Source: Tepidanaerobacter acetatoxydans_A
Lineage (GTDB): Bacteria > Bacillota > Thermosediminibacteria > Thermosediminibacterales > Tepidanaerobacteraceae
Length of the DNA: 64,000 nt
Direction: 5' to 3'
Assembly (NCBI GenBank): GCA_022840405.1
Contig: JALHJR010000006.1
Coordinates: 1-64,000 of the forward strand
Part shown: piece after piece, positions 27,521 to 36,850 of the stretch
How positions within the stretch are numbered: position 1 is the first letter of the stretch
Layout of the letters: each line of letters starts with the position of its first letter
The notes under the pieces: model-generated
What the model was told of the DNA's origin: nothing
Database searches by the model: none
Seen by the model: the letters and a program-made list of their open reading frames with translations, nothing else
Made by a program: the position numbers and the translations under genes

Positions 27521-28615
27521 TTAGACTCTTTGGAGAATCTCCATGTAAACCTTATTAGTTTTTTCAATCATAGTTTTTGAAGAAAATTTTTCATTAACCG
27601 TCTTTCTGGCCTCTGTGCCAAGCGCTTTTGCTAACTCCTTATCGGATAAAGCCTTGATTATACTCTCAGCTAAATAATTATCACTTCCTGAAGGTACCAA
27701 AAAACCATTTACATTATGCTTTATAACTTCAGGTATTCCTCCTGTCGCCGTAGCTACCGCAGGTTTCCCCAGCGCCATGGCTTCAAGCAAAGCTAAACCT
27801 AACCCTTCGCTTACGGAAGAAAGCACAAAAACATCAAAATCAGCTATTATGCTTTCGACATTCTGCCTATAACCCATAAAAACCACATGATCATCTATGC
27901 CTAATTGGGTGCACAGATTTTTCAAGGATTTTTCCAGCGGTCCGTCGCCTACGATGACAAGTTGGGCTGACGGATATACCTTTAATACATGATAAAAGGC
28001 ATTGATTGCATATTCATAACCTTTTTCAGGTACCAATCGAGCAACCATACCGATTATAGGCGTATTAGGAGCAATGCCCAGCTCTTTACGCAGGCTCCCT
28101 TCAACTCTATCAAATTGTGATAAATCAATCCCATTATATATAATCGTTATCATATCAGCGGGAACTCCGCTTTCTATAAGACTGATTTTCACAGCACGGG
28201 ATATAGCAATAATGCGATGGGTAAATATCCGTGAAACCAGTCTGGTAGCTGTCCTTTTAAGAAAACCGCCTCCACTGCCGCCCAAGCCGTGACGAGTCAT
28301 CACCACTTTACATCCTGAAATTTTTCCGGCTATACGGCCGGCAAAGCTTGCATGTGTATGCACAATATCTACCTTTTCCCAGGAAATAATTTGCCTGAGG
28401 CATTTTATCTGACTCAAGTTCGCAGAACTTTCTCCGCCTTCTAAGGTATATACCTTTATATCTTTCGCCTTTAACTGCCTTTCGAGTTCACCGCTGCCCG
28501 GGCAAGCAACAACTACCTCAAAGCGATTAGTATCTTGACTTGACAAAAGATTAAAAAGGTATCTGCCGGCGCCTCCTATATTAGTATCGGAAAGTACATG
28601 AAGGATCTTTATCAT
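27521..28615 (-). CDS. GT4 family glycosyltransferase
   Basis: GT-B fold glycosyltransferase of 364 residues. N-terminal motif MIKILHVLSDTNIGGAGRYL, the C-terminal donor domain with GMVARLVPEKGYEYAI, LVIVGDGPLEKSL and the EX7E element VSEGLGLALLEAMALGKP. No membrane segment; acts at the inner face of the membrane. Starts in a 4-bp overlap with the O-antigen ligase-like gene; a 121-bp gap separates it from csaB. Likely adds a sugar to the secondary wall polymer; specificity unknown. Confidence 0.9.
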   Translation of the reverse strand: MIKILHVLSDTNIGGAGRYLFNLLSSQDTNRFEVVVACPGSGELERQLKAKDIKVYTLEGGESSANLSQIKCLRQIISWEKVDIVHTHASFAGRIAGKISGCKVVMTRHGLGGSGGGFLKRTATRLVSRIFTHRIIAISRAVKISLIESGVPADMITIIYNGIDLSQFDRVEGSLRKELGIAPNTPIIGMVARLVPEKGYEYAINAFYHVLKVYPSAQLVIVGDGPLEKSLKNLCTQLGIDDHVVFMGYRQNVESIIADFDVFVLSSVSEGLGLALLEAMALGKPAVATATGGIPEVIKHNVNGFLVPSGSDNYLAESIIKALSDKELAKALGTEARKTVNEKFSSKTMIEKTNKVYMEILQRV

Positions 28616-30519
28616 GCTGCTTTCTCCCCTGTCATATCATCAGTAAGATTGCCAGAAGCTATGGCTGACATCATTCCAAAATACATCCAAAACGCCATGA
28701 CAATTCGCGGACTGTACCATACATAATCAAATAACCCATGAAATAAATGCCCAACGAGGCCTGCGACAATCCCCGCCAATACGAATGACATCTTAGAATT
28801 ACTCTCCACGTAAATTAGCGCTTCCGAAAACCCTCTAAAAGCCATCCAAAGCAGTGCAAAAAGCCCCAAAATTCCCATCTCAAGTCCTACTTCAAGATAT
28901 AAGTTGTGTGCATGAATGGCTGAAGCTCCTGCTATCATATAATCTCTGTAGACACTGGCAAACGCTGTTGAACCCAAGCCCACGCCATTTAACCAGTAGT
29001 TCTTCATCATCCTCAAAGCTGCAATCCATATTGTTATCCTGTATGCATTAGAACTGTCCTCAAGGCTGCCGATGCTTGCAATACGATTAGTAACAACAGA
29101 TGGTAAAAACATCGGGGCCAAAATAGCCAGTATTAACAATAAAATCAAAAGTTTGGGTTCTTTAATTAATGCAAAAGCCAAAACAGCCACAGCTAAGCCA
29201 AGCCAGGCACCTCTGGAAAATGTTAAAACAAGACAAAGTGTTGATATTCCCAAAACTATAGTTAAAAGAAATTTTTGTCTGAATTTGCCGGATGCCCAAA
29301 ATAGTCCTAAAAGCAGCGGTATTGCAAGGCCTAAATACTCTCCCAGTACGTTGGGATTTTCCAAAGTTGCATATACACGAGTTGCAAGTTCTGGAAACTG
29401 TTTTACATCCACCCATGCTTCAGCCGTAGGTACTTTGACAAAAAAATACTGGTAAATACCTAGCAGTGAAATCAGCAGAACCGATATAACCAAAAAAGCA
29501 AGCACTGTCTTTATTGTCTTAGAATCGCAAAATAAAACTGAAGCACAATAAAATATCATAAAATATGCCACGTAAAGAGGAAGAGCTTTCAAACTTTCAG
29601 CTCGTGCAACGGAAAACGCTGCCGCAATGCCTGCAGATATCATAAACAGTATTGATGGTATAATGGCTGCAGGTAAACTTTTTTTAAACTTGTCATTCTT
29701 TAGTAAAACAGATAAAAAAGTTAACCCTATAATACCAACACTATATGTGGTAGGAGCCAGTGGTAATATTAACGTAGTTAAGGCCAAGCCCAACCATGGC
29801 CATAAATATATGAGTGCAGGCATCAAAATAAGGCCGCATAATTTAATAAACGTAAGTTTATGGAGATAATAATACAAAACGCCTGCCAAAACTCCAATTA
29901 CCGCTAAATGCGACTTATCTTGACGCGATAAATCACCTGTTTGGCTATGCTTAACAGGCAAAGTGTTAGAATCTTGTCCATCTAAAAACCATTTACATGA
30001 TTTGTATGCTATACTGGAGGATAAAAGCGAATTTAAAGATACTTTCACCGATAATATAAAAAATAAAATGATTAGTAAAATTATATGATATATGAGTGCT
30101 TTAGGCATATAGCCTTCAAAAACAGCCCTTAGAATTAAAACTGAAGCTGCCGACGGCAATAAAATATGGGCTGCCGTTGCAAGCGGAACTTGAATAAAAA
30201 GCTTGACCGCTTTTGACACAGATTTAACGGGAAAACTGTTTTCTATAATATTATTCGAGATGTCCGAAAGTTTTTTTATTGGTTGATTAAGTTTTAAAAC
30301 AGTGGACATAAATCTACTTTCTTTTATTGCGCTATTTTCCCAGCTTTTATTGGTAAAAAAAGCTCTGAACAAACTACCTCTAAAAGCTTTTGAAATAAGG
30401 TCACTTAAAACGCAAATGCCTCTATACAAAACACTGCTTTGGTAGATTGCAGGTCTTAAAAAAAATTTAATTATATTAATAAATAAACTGTTTTGCATCC
30501 ATATGGCTACATTTTCCAT
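28612..30519 (-). CDS. O-antigen ligase/polymerase-like membrane protein
   Basis: A 635-residue polytopic membrane protein with about 12-13 segments and a Wzy_C/RfaL-type domain in its C-terminal half; the family-typical TFSRGAWLGL (near residue 440) and a following periplasmic loop with IHAHNLYLEVGLEMG are visible. Such proteins polymerise or ligate lipid-linked glycans at the outer face of the membrane. ATG 30519 follows AAGGAGAT; the in-frame GTG at 30540 is rejected. It lies between two GT4 genes, and suits polymerisation or anchoring of the wall polymer. The ~200-residue N-terminal extension before the ligase core is longer than usual and unassigned. Confidence 0.85.
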   Translation of the reverse strand: MENVAIWMQNSLFINIIKFFLRPAIYQSSVLYRGICVLSDLISKAFRGSLFRAFFTNKSWENSAIKESRFMSTVLKLNQPIKKLSDISNNIIENSFPVKSVSKAVKLFIQVPLATAAHILLPSAASVLILRAVFEGYMPKALIYHIILLIILFFILSVKVSLNSLLSSSIAYKSCKWFLDGQDSNTLPVKHSQTGDLSRQDKSHLAVIGVLAGVLYYYLHKLTFIKLCGLILMPALIYLWPWLGLALTTLILPLAPTTYSVGIIGLTFLSVLLKNDKFKKSLPAAIIPSILFMISAGIAAAFSVARAESLKALPLYVAYFMIFYCASVLFCDSKTIKTVLAFLVISVLLISLLGIYQYFFVKVPTAEAWVDVKQFPELATRVYATLENPNVLGEYLGLAIPLLLGLFWASGKFRQKFLLTIVLGISTLCLVLTFSRGAWLGLAVAVLAFALIKEPKLLILLLILAILAPMFLPSVVTNRIASIGSLEDSSNAYRITIWIAALRMMKNYWLNGVGLGSTAFASVYRDYMIAGASAIHAHNLYLEVGLEMGILGLFALLWMAFRGFSEALIYVESNSKMSFVLAGIVAGLVGHLFHGLFDYVWYSPRIVMAFWMYFGMMSAIASGNLTDDMTGEKAA

Positions 30520-30577
30520 TACAAATCTCCTTATGCTCACCGGAACAACTCACCGATTGATGCTGAAGTAGTTTTGA

Positions 30578-31060
30578 CTATTGTACATTTATACTCATTA
30601 CAGTTGATGTTACCGAGTAAAGATTGGTTTTCAGCTGCAGGGATGTGCCAACACGAATCTCATTGCTGCCGAGAACTATGGCATTATCTCCAGCAGAACC
30701 TGATCCCGTCAGCGTAATAAGCATATCCTTATATACCGGATTAGGATATACCACCACACGACCGTCTGCAGTTTCTACTAATGTTTCTGATGGTTCCACT
30801 TCAACATTTGTCACTTTACCTAAAACTGCGTTTGTCTTTGTTTCTTTTACAACATCTCCAACTTTAACCACATTTGCGGTGGCATCTCTTACCTCTTTTA
30901 CATGCAATACCACTTCGATATTCTTTGTTACTGCTCCTGCCGACTTTTGATGAGCCTTAGTGCCAAACCTTCCTACAACTGCAATAATCAACAATATCAC
31001 CAACAGGTCTATAATATTTATTAAACCGAAAATCCTGCCTTTGTTATCTATTAAGCTCAT
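30578..31060 (-). CDS. DUF4330 domain membrane protein
   Basis: A 160-residue protein with a short cytoplasmic start (MSLIDNKGRIFG), a single membrane segment (~14-32, INIIDLLVILLIIAVV) and an extracytoplasmic beta-rich domain, as in DUF4330. Its start lies 17 bp inside the upstream GT4 gene and it is followed by the O-antigen ligase-like gene. Proteins of this family often sit in polysaccharide operons, but their role is unknown; an assembly or length-control function is speculation. Confidence 0.8.
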   Translation of the reverse strand: MSLIDNKGRIFGLINIIDLLVILLIIAVVGRFGTKAHQKSAGAVTKNIEVVLHVKEVRDATANVVKVGDVVKETKTNAVLGKVTNVEVEPSETLVETADGRVVVYPNPVYKDMLITLTGSGSAGDNAIVLGSNEIRVGTSLQLKTNLYSVTSTVMSINVQ

Positions 31061-32189
31061 TTTTGCCCTCCTCGATTACCTGATGATATACATTTAATAC
31101 TTCATCGGTCATAGTTTCAATAGAAAAATATCTTGCAACTTTTTGCCTGCCAAAAGCCCCTAATTTCTTTCGCAGTTCAATATCACTCAATAGCTCCTTT
31201 ATGGATTTAGCTATATTGTCTGCATCAGTTCTCATATCTGAACCTCGGCCGCTAAAATTATGTTTCTTTGCTATTTCAAAGTTATCCGGATTTAAAATCC
31301 CCATAAATCCTGCTTCACCCGCTATAATCACAGGTTTTTCCATGGCCATGGCTTCTAAAGCTACCCGCCCCACGCCAACTGCAACATCTGCCATATTCAT
31401 AATTAGAGGTGTATCTAAGCGAGCACCTGTAACAACCACATTATTCTCAGAGGTTTTTGAATTGTATTCGGCTGCCATTCGAGCTATAGATTCGTATTTA
31501 TCTCCCTCACCGACAACTATTAATTTAATATTTGGAAAAGTTTTTTCTATCTTAGGCAGGGCTTCTATTAACCTCAAAGCGATTTCTCCTCGTGCACCCA
31601 TAAGGCGGCTGACATATACAATTTTTAAATCTTCATGCATTAGTCCTAATTGTCTTTCCACCTGAGAAGAATCAATTTTGGGATTAAATTGTTCAAGGTC
31701 TATTCCGTTAGGAATTACGAAAATTTTATCTGGGTTTACCTTGAAACCATTTATCAGATGTTTCTTTACATCCTCACTAACGGCAATAACCTTTCGCCCC
31801 CATGTGGTAATAAGCCCCATTCCCCAACCTGTAGAATAAATTCCGTGGGACGTAGTTATGTAAGGACAACCGGTCATGAAACTAACCCATTGCGACACCC
31901 ATGCCGGAATACGAGCATGTGCATGAATTACATTTACTTCATGCTCTTTAACAATATTCGCAAGACCATTTACAGAATATATTAAATTCAATGGCGATTT
32001 TCTGTCAAGCGGTAAGGTATAATGCTTAATGCCACTGGTTTCCAGGGCTTTAGTTAATTTTCCGCCATGTGATGCCACAATAACTTCGACCCCTCGTTTT
32101 TTCAGTTGTTTGGCAAGAGAAACAACATGAGTTTCAGCTCCGCCGGCATCAAGAGCCATCAAAGCCAATAACACCGTAAGTCTTTCCAT
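31044..32189 (-). CDS. GT4 family glycosyltransferase
   Basis: A 381-residue GT-B glycosyltransferase. N-terminal LLALMALDAGGAETHVVSLA, a central HAHARIPAWVSQW, nucleotide-sugar domain with VSRLMGARGEIALRLIEA, LIVVGEGDKYESI, and the acidic element at GVGRVALEAMAMEKP. First clear biosynthetic gene of the wall polymer operon; overlaps DUF4330 by 17 bp. The sequence before its ATG can form a four-base-pair GC hairpin followed by six T, which may be a weak attenuator but more likely just includes the ribosome site (GAGAGG). Confidence 0.9.
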   Translation of the reverse strand: MERLTVLLALMALDAGGAETHVVSLAKQLKKRGVEVIVASHGGKLTKALETSGIKHYTLPLDRKSPLNLIYSVNGLANIVKEHEVNVIHAHARIPAWVSQWVSFMTGCPYITTSHGIYSTGWGMGLITTWGRKVIAVSEDVKKHLINGFKVNPDKIFVIPNGIDLEQFNPKIDSSQVERQLGLMHEDLKIVYVSRLMGARGEIALRLIEALPKIEKTFPNIKLIVVGEGDKYESIARMAAEYNSKTSENNVVVTGARLDTPLIMNMADVAVGVGRVALEAMAMEKPVIIAGEAGFMGILNPDNFEIAKKHNFSGRGSDMRTDADNIAKSIKELLSDIELRKKLGAFGRQKVARYFSIETMTDEVLNVYHQVIEEGKNELNR

Positions 32190-32257
32190 TAAAAAAGCCT
32201 CTCTCTCCGAGGAATTTGCTAAAAAAAGTATACCATCATACGAAAATAAAGTAAAGT

Positions 32258-32713
32258 TTATTTGATTATTGTATAGCTTCCTTTAATAAGTAATATCACG
32301 TTATTGTTCTCGGCCTTTACGCCCCTTCCATCATCCCGAGGTACAATTAGTAAATGGTTTTGCATCACATTTTCTCCGTTGATTATGTCTTTTCCTTCGG
32401 TTATATCGGCAAGGCCTCCATTACCTTCATCCACAACAGTAGCAATTCCGCTTCTTAAAATTATTTCTGTTCCCTTATCTCCAATCAGGCCCTGACCTTG
32501 TTCCATATATACTATCTCCCAACCAGACGAACTACCGGGTTTTGAATCAACATATTGTTTTAAATTCGATAAAACCTTATCAACATAACTTTTAGTAACA
32601 AGCGGATCACTTTCAGAGCCCGGTTCCGTCACATCGGCTTGAACGCTTAGAGCAAATATGGAAAAAACTACAACTGCCACTATAACCATAAAAAATCTCA
32701 ATAATTTATTCAT
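32258..32713 (-). CDS. Secreted hypothetical protein (151 aa)
   Basis: Not recognised as a named family. A signal peptide is clear (KLLRFF followed by a hydrophobic stretch to SVQADV, cleavage near residue 26). The mature part has a short helical segment (DPLVTKSYVDKVLSNL) and then a beta-rich domain (GQGLIGDKGTEIILRSG, LLIVPRDDGRG). Possibly surface-associated; the DPLVTKSYVD start resembles anchors found in extracellular proteins, but this is a weak hint. Positioned between ubiB-like and the GT4 gene on the same strand, about 70 bp from the latter. Confidence 0.75.
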   Translation of the reverse strand: MNKLLRFFMVIVAVVVFSIFALSVQADVTEPGSESDPLVTKSYVDKVLSNLKQYVDSKPGSSSGWEIVYMEQGQGLIGDKGTEIILRSGIATVVDEGNGGLADITEGKDIINGENVMQNHLLIVPRDDGRGVKAENNNVILLIKGSYTIIK

Positions 32714-32760
32714 GTTTTTTCACGCTCCCAAAATCATATAATTATACATATATCTGTATT

Positions 32761-34431
32761 TTACATTCTTCCGGTTCGAATTATAGATGCTATCAGCCAA
32801 ACACCCAGGAAACCGGCGGTTACAAAACCTACAACACCGAGAAGCGGATAGTGTAGAAGAAATGGCTCAACATCTGCCTGGATTATTAAGGAAGAACCGA
32901 TTATTAAAGATGCCACAATAAGGCTAAAAACCAGGCGATTAACCATTTTATTTAATTCCGAAATTACCTTTGATGTGCCCCTTGTATCAAAATCTATTTT
33001 CATACTATCGATTTTTGTGCGTTGATATAAACCATTTAAAAGCTTCGGAATCAGCATTACTGATTTGTTAAATTCTTGCAATGTTGATACCGCAGTTTTC
33101 AAAAGATGCTGAGGATTATAGCGTTCGTGAAGCATCTTATTAACAAAGGGTTTGGCTGTTTCAAAAATATTAAAATCCGGATCAAGCTCAAGACCTACAC
33201 CTTCTATAGTTATAAGACTTTTTAATAAAAGGGTAAAATTCGAAGGTAAAATAATCTTATACTTAGCTACAATAGCAAAAACTTCGCTTAAGAGTTTAGA
33301 CATGTCAATATTTTTAAGGTCTTTACCGTAATATCGATCCAGTAAATCTTCTACATCCATTTCAATTTCAGAAATGTTCAATTCTTGCTCAACTTGACTT
33401 AACTCTAACAACACACTTATAATTTTCTTGGTATCCTTGTTTATAATGCCTATGATAAGGTCTGCAAGTTTATTTTTTGTATATTTATCAATACGACCAA
33501 CTATGCCAAAATCTATAAATACGATTTTACCGTCAGGCCTTATTATAATATTGCCGGGGTGCGGGTCTGCATGAAAAAAACCATGTATAAATATCTGTTT
33601 CATCATGGCTTTAGCACCGTTTACTGCAACTTGTTTCCTATCTAAGTTATTATTGGTTATTTCGTCTAACTCTGTAACTTTGTATCCCTTGATATATTCT
33701 ATGGTTAATATCTTCTGAGCAGTAGCTTCCCAGAATACCTTGGGAACATATATGGTTTCGTCCCCCTCAAAATTTTGCCTGAATTTATCTATATTAAAAC
33801 CTTCTCTTGTAAAATCTAATTCCTTATGCATTGCATCGGCAAATTCCTCAATTTTACCAACCGGATCATATATTCGCACTTCCGGTATATGTTTTTCAGC
33901 TAGGCGCGCAAGATTAAGCATGATTTCCAAATCGGCAGTTATTATTTTATCTATGCCCGGTCTGCGGACCTTAACCACAACCTCCTGACCATTCTTTAAA
34001 ACGGCACGATGCACTTGTCCTATAGATGCGGCGGCTAAAGGTTTTTCTTCTATGGATAAAAAAATATGGTCGGTCTTATCCCCCAAATCCTCTTCCATCT
34101 GGTTTTTTGCTTCTTTAAAGCTGAAAGGGGCTACATTGTCTTGAAGCTTTTTAAGTTCCTCTATGTAATCCTTTGGAATCAAATCCGGCCTGGTACTTAA
34201 AACCTGCCCCAACTTTACAAAGGTAGGCCCTAATTCTTGGAGCATCATAACAACCTTTTGGGCTGTTGTCATTTTACCGGTTGGGTCCACATTTTCTCGC
34301 TTAATTCCTTTAGGCAGGATTATACCAGCTTTCTCAACAATATATCCGAATCCGTATTTAATTAACACATTCATTATTTGCCTATATCTTTTGGCGTGAT
34401 GATAAGTGGAACTTAATTGAATTATAAACAA
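32761..34431 (-). CDS. ABC1/UbiB family atypical kinase
   Basis: About 556 residues, of the ABC1/UbiB/AarF family of protein-kinase-like ATPases with C-terminal membrane segments. Hallmarks: an N-terminal LGPTFVKLGQVLSTRPDLIP, the A-rich loop AAASIGQVHRAVL, the VAIK-type lysine in VVVKVRRPGI, and the catalytic HADPHPGNIII and FIDFGIVG. Two membrane helices close the protein (~490-550). TTG 34431 behind GGGAGGG is chosen as start. Clostridia of this kind usually lack ubiquinone, so a general lipid-homeostasis role is more likely. A TATAAT box (minus strand) lies just upstream of the start region. Confidence 0.92.
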   Translation of the reverse strand: MFIIQLSSTYHHAKRYRQIMNVLIKYGFGYIVEKAGIILPKGIKRENVDPTGKMTTAQKVVMMLQELGPTFVKLGQVLSTRPDLIPKDYIEELKKLQDNVAPFSFKEAKNQMEEDLGDKTDHIFLSIEEKPLAAASIGQVHRAVLKNGQEVVVKVRRPGIDKIITADLEIMLNLARLAEKHIPEVRIYDPVGKIEEFADAMHKELDFTREGFNIDKFRQNFEGDETIYVPKVFWEATAQKILTIEYIKGYKVTELDEITNNNLDRKQVAVNGAKAMMKQIFIHGFFHADPHPGNIIIRPDGKIVFIDFGIVGRIDKYTKNKLADLIIGIINKDTKKIISVLLELSQVEQELNISEIEMDVEDLLDRYYGKDLKNIDMSKLLSEVFAIVAKYKIILPSNFTLLLKSLITIEGVGLELDPDFNIFETAKPFVNKMLHERYNPQHLLKTAVSTLQEFNKSVMLIPKLLNGLYQRTKIDSMKIDFDTRGTSKVISELNKMVNRLVFSLIVASLIIGSSLIIQADVEPFLLHYPLLGVVGFVTAGFLGVWLIASIIRTGRM

Positions 34432-34556
34432 GAAAAACCCTCCCTGCAATGATAATTATATTTTACCACACTGTGGACTAATTATCTAATCTTGGGAAGG
34501 TTTATTGAAACGGTTAATCGCCAATTATTTGCTTTTCCTTTCGTGATTACTGCAAT

Positions 34557-35087
34557 CTACATTTCAATCCCGACTCTTGCAGGCACTCCTATTTTAAAGT
34601 AATGTTTTACTTCCCTCATTTCAGTAACTAGATCGGCTTTCTCAATAATCTCCTGCGGTACATCTCTTCCTGTTAAAATTAATTCAACGGTTTCGGGTTT
34701 TTCTTCAATAAGTCTTTCTACTTCTTGCACCGTAAGAAGACCTCCGTGCATGGCTGCCATAACCTCATCTAAAATAACAATATCGTAATTTTTGCTTTTT
34801 ATTACGGCAGCAAGCTGATTGTACTCATCTTTTACATTTTGTTTTAAATCGTCGAATTCTTCTTTCGTAAGATTCCATGTGAATTTTTTTGATTCGGCAA
34901 ATCTGCGTATTTCAAAATTCGGTTTAAGCAGCTCCGCTGATTTAAGTTCACCGGTATCCATTCCCTTTAAAAACTGAAACATTATTACCTTCATACCTCT
35001 GCCGGCAGCTCTAAAAGCTAGTCCCAGTGCCGCTGTTGTCTTTCCTTTTCCATTTCCCGTATACACCTGCACATACCCTTTTTCCAA
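34557..35087 (-). CDS. cobA: Cob(I)alamin adenosyltransferase, CobA/CobO type
   Basis: ATP:corrinoid adenosyltransferase of 176 residues, which forms the Co-C bond of adenosylcobalamin in synthesis and salvage. P-loop YTGNGKGKTTAALGLA (~9-24), then GRGMKVIMFQFLKG and IVILDEVMAA, all typical. Start TTG at 35087 with AGGAGAGG upstream; no better start exists. Directly downstream of a cobalamin riboswitch and terminator, so expression falls when cobalamin is plentiful. No other cobalamin gene is adjacent, suggesting a salvage role in this locus. Confidence 0.95.
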   Translation of the reverse strand: MEKGYVQVYTGNGKGKTTAALGLAFRAAGRGMKVIMFQFLKGMDTGELKSAELLKPNFEIRRFAESKKFTWNLTKEEFDDLKQNVKDEYNQLAAVIKSKNYDIVILDEVMAAMHGGLLTVQEVERLIEEKPETVELILTGRDVPQEIIEKADLVTEMREVKHYFKIGVPARVGIEM

Positions 35088-35099
35088 TAGTAACCTCTC

Positions 35100-35148
35100 C
35101 TTTAAAAAATAATAACCCCTTCTTCGAAATAAAAGGGGTTGTATTTGA
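35100..35148 (-). terminator. Riboswitch-controlled terminator of cobA
   Basis: Minus strand: AACCCCTT and AAGGGGTT form a stem around a loop of about 11 nt, followed by ATTATTTTTT. It lies between the B12 box and the ribosome site of cobA. Confidence 0.8.
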
Positions 35149-35194
35149 TACGCTTTCCTGTTTTTCCTTCCCTCCGAAGGTAAACTCTGTAAAT

Positions 35195-35372
35195 CTTATG
35201 GTAGGTCTCCTGGCTTGCGATTCATCTATTGCCCTACCTTCCCGTTCAATACCTAGCAGGTTTTTAATTAAACCATGTATCAAACAGTGGTATATTAAGG
35301 CTCCATCCTCGCTTACAGTAGCGGGGGCTGCAGCGGATTTTCACCGCCTTCCCTTTTAACCTTTCGGACCAT
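35195..35372 (-). ncRNA. Cobalamin riboswitch
   Basis: Minus-strand leader with the conserved parts of the adenosylcobalamin riboswitch in order: AAAGGGAAGGCGGTGAAAAT, GCAGCCCCCGCTACTGT, a CCACTG element in ATACCACTGT, GAACGGGAAGG, and the B12 box GCAAGCCAGGAGACCTACC (35199-35217). It precedes a terminator and the cobalamin adenosyltransferase gene. Confidence 0.95.
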
Positions 35373-35456
35373 AAAATTTTTGTATTTAATTTTTAATTGC
35401 ACAATCTTATTTTACCTTTATGCACTATTTAAGTCAATGCTCCTGAAATACGGCCT

Positions 35457-35505
35457 TAAAAAGGCACCACAAGCATCACCGCACATTAAGCGGCTTTCGT
35501 GCATC
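35457..35505 (-). terminator. Probable terminator after nagA
   Basis: Minus strand: imperfect hairpin with core CCGC/GCGG and outer GCAC pairs just after the nagA stop, followed by CTTTTT. The stem has several mismatches. Confidence 0.45.
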
Positions 35506-35506
35506 C

Positions 35507-36721
35507 TCAAATATAATTAAATTGCACTTTACCTTTAGTGATTACAGATTTTGGTTCAATATTATCATCAAAAATTACTATATCAGCATCCTTGCCAACT
35601 GAAAGACTGCCCTTCCGATTAGCCACACCTATAATTCTCGCAGGAGTAATAGTCATCATCCTTACGGCATCAGTAACAGGAACATGTGCTATTTCTATCA
35701 TTGTCTTTACAAGTGTGTCCGTAGTGGCTACGCTACCCGCAAAAGCACTGTGATCCGGAAGCTTTGCTACTCCGTCCTCAACTATTATCTTCTGTCCACT
35801 ACCTAAGCTTCCCAGTATATACTCACCCTCAGGCATCCCCGCCGCTCGCATGGAATCAGTAATCAGGCATATCTTATCAGGTCCTTTTATCTTATATATT
35901 AGCTGGAGTAAACTCTGTGGAAGATGTTTGCCATCAGCAATTATTTCGACTGTCATTTCATCAATTAAATAAGCACTCTCTACTACACCAGCATAGCGAT
36001 AAGCATTTATCCTTCTAACCATCGACATACCAGAATATAGATGGGTTACATGTGTATACCCATTTTCAAAGGCCTGTTGGACTTCTTGGTAGATGGCGTT
36101 ACTATGTCCTATAGACAAAAGCACACCTCGGCTTTTAAGTTCCCTACCCATCTTCATTGCACCTTCTAACTCTGGAGCTACAGTCCAGCGAATGATATCC
36201 TTTGAATAATCTAATATTTTTATATATTCTTCCCTCTCAGGATTCTTAATGAATTGAGGATCCTGAGCTCCTCTCTGTTCCATTGAAAAATATGGTCCCT
36301 CAAGATGAAGCCCTAGAAGCTCGGGTCCATCCTTATTTTCTTTGGCCATTTTAAAATTATCTAGCATCTTAAATAGCTCTTTTAGCGAGCTGGTCAAAGT
36401 AGTAGGTACCAGAGAAGTAGTGCCATGCTGCATATGTGCTCTTGCGGCTTCAAGAATAGCCTCTACAGTACCATCCATAAAATCATGCCCGCCGGCACCG
36501 TGAGTATGAATATCTATAAAGCCTGGAGCAATATAATTTCCTTTAGCATCAATGATGTCATATTGGATGTCTTTTTGTTCTTGTAATATTAATTCAATCT
36601 GCTTAACATTCATCTCATTTTCTAGAACCATTGCTATTTTTTCATCTTCTAATAATAGCCCCCCATTCTTTATCTCGCGAAAAGGTGTTAACAGGTTTCC
36701 ATTTTTAATTAGAGTTTTCAT
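35507..36721 (-). CDS. nagA: N-acetylglucosamine-6-phosphate deacetylase
   Basis: Removes the acetyl group from GlcNAc-6-P to give GlcN-6-P. About 404 residues, normal for NagA. Metal and catalytic motifs: GFIDIHTHGAGGHDFMDG (HxH near residue 65), LGLHLEGPYF, SIGHSNA, HLYSGM (in place of the usual HLFNAM) and the catalytic aspartate in LITDSMRAAG. ATG 36721 is chosen, with GGAGG just upstream inside the longer frame from 36733. Last gene of the run lacI-dctPQM-nagB-nagA; 129 bp after nagB. It would hand its product to the NagB-like deaminase. Confidence 0.93.
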   Translation of the reverse strand: MKTLIKNGNLLTPFREIKNGGLLLEDEKIAMVLENEMNVKQIELILQEQKDIQYDIIDAKGNYIAPGFIDIHTHGAGGHDFMDGTVEAILEAARAHMQHGTTSLVPTTLTSSLKELFKMLDNFKMAKENKDGPELLGLHLEGPYFSMEQRGAQDPQFIKNPEREEYIKILDYSKDIIRWTVAPELEGAMKMGRELKSRGVLLSIGHSNAIYQEVQQAFENGYTHVTHLYSGMSMVRRINAYRYAGVVESAYLIDEMTVEIIADGKHLPQSLLQLIYKIKGPDKICLITDSMRAAGMPEGEYILGSLGSGQKIIVEDGVAKLPDHSAFAGSVATTDTLVKTMIEIAHVPVTDAVRMMTITPARIIGVANRKGSLSVGKDADIVIFDDNIEPKSVITKGKVQFNYI

Positions 36722-36850
36722 GTTAGCCTCCATTTTGCTGTAGTTACTGATAATATTTAGTACATCAGTTTAAAAACATACAAAAAGAAACCACAATTTT
36801 AGATAGTAATAATTTATATCATTGCAATATTTTTTTACTATATTAGTTTA

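Noticed and set aside
31201..31665. A 154-codon open frame on the plus strand inside the GT4 gene
   Set aside because: Lies antisense to a clear glycosyltransferase with intact motifs; no ribosome site and no recognisable protein features.
34466..34476. CCACACTGTGG palindrome upstream of the UbiB-type gene as an operator
   Set aside because: Only 11 bp, single copy, and no associated regulator; too weak to claim.
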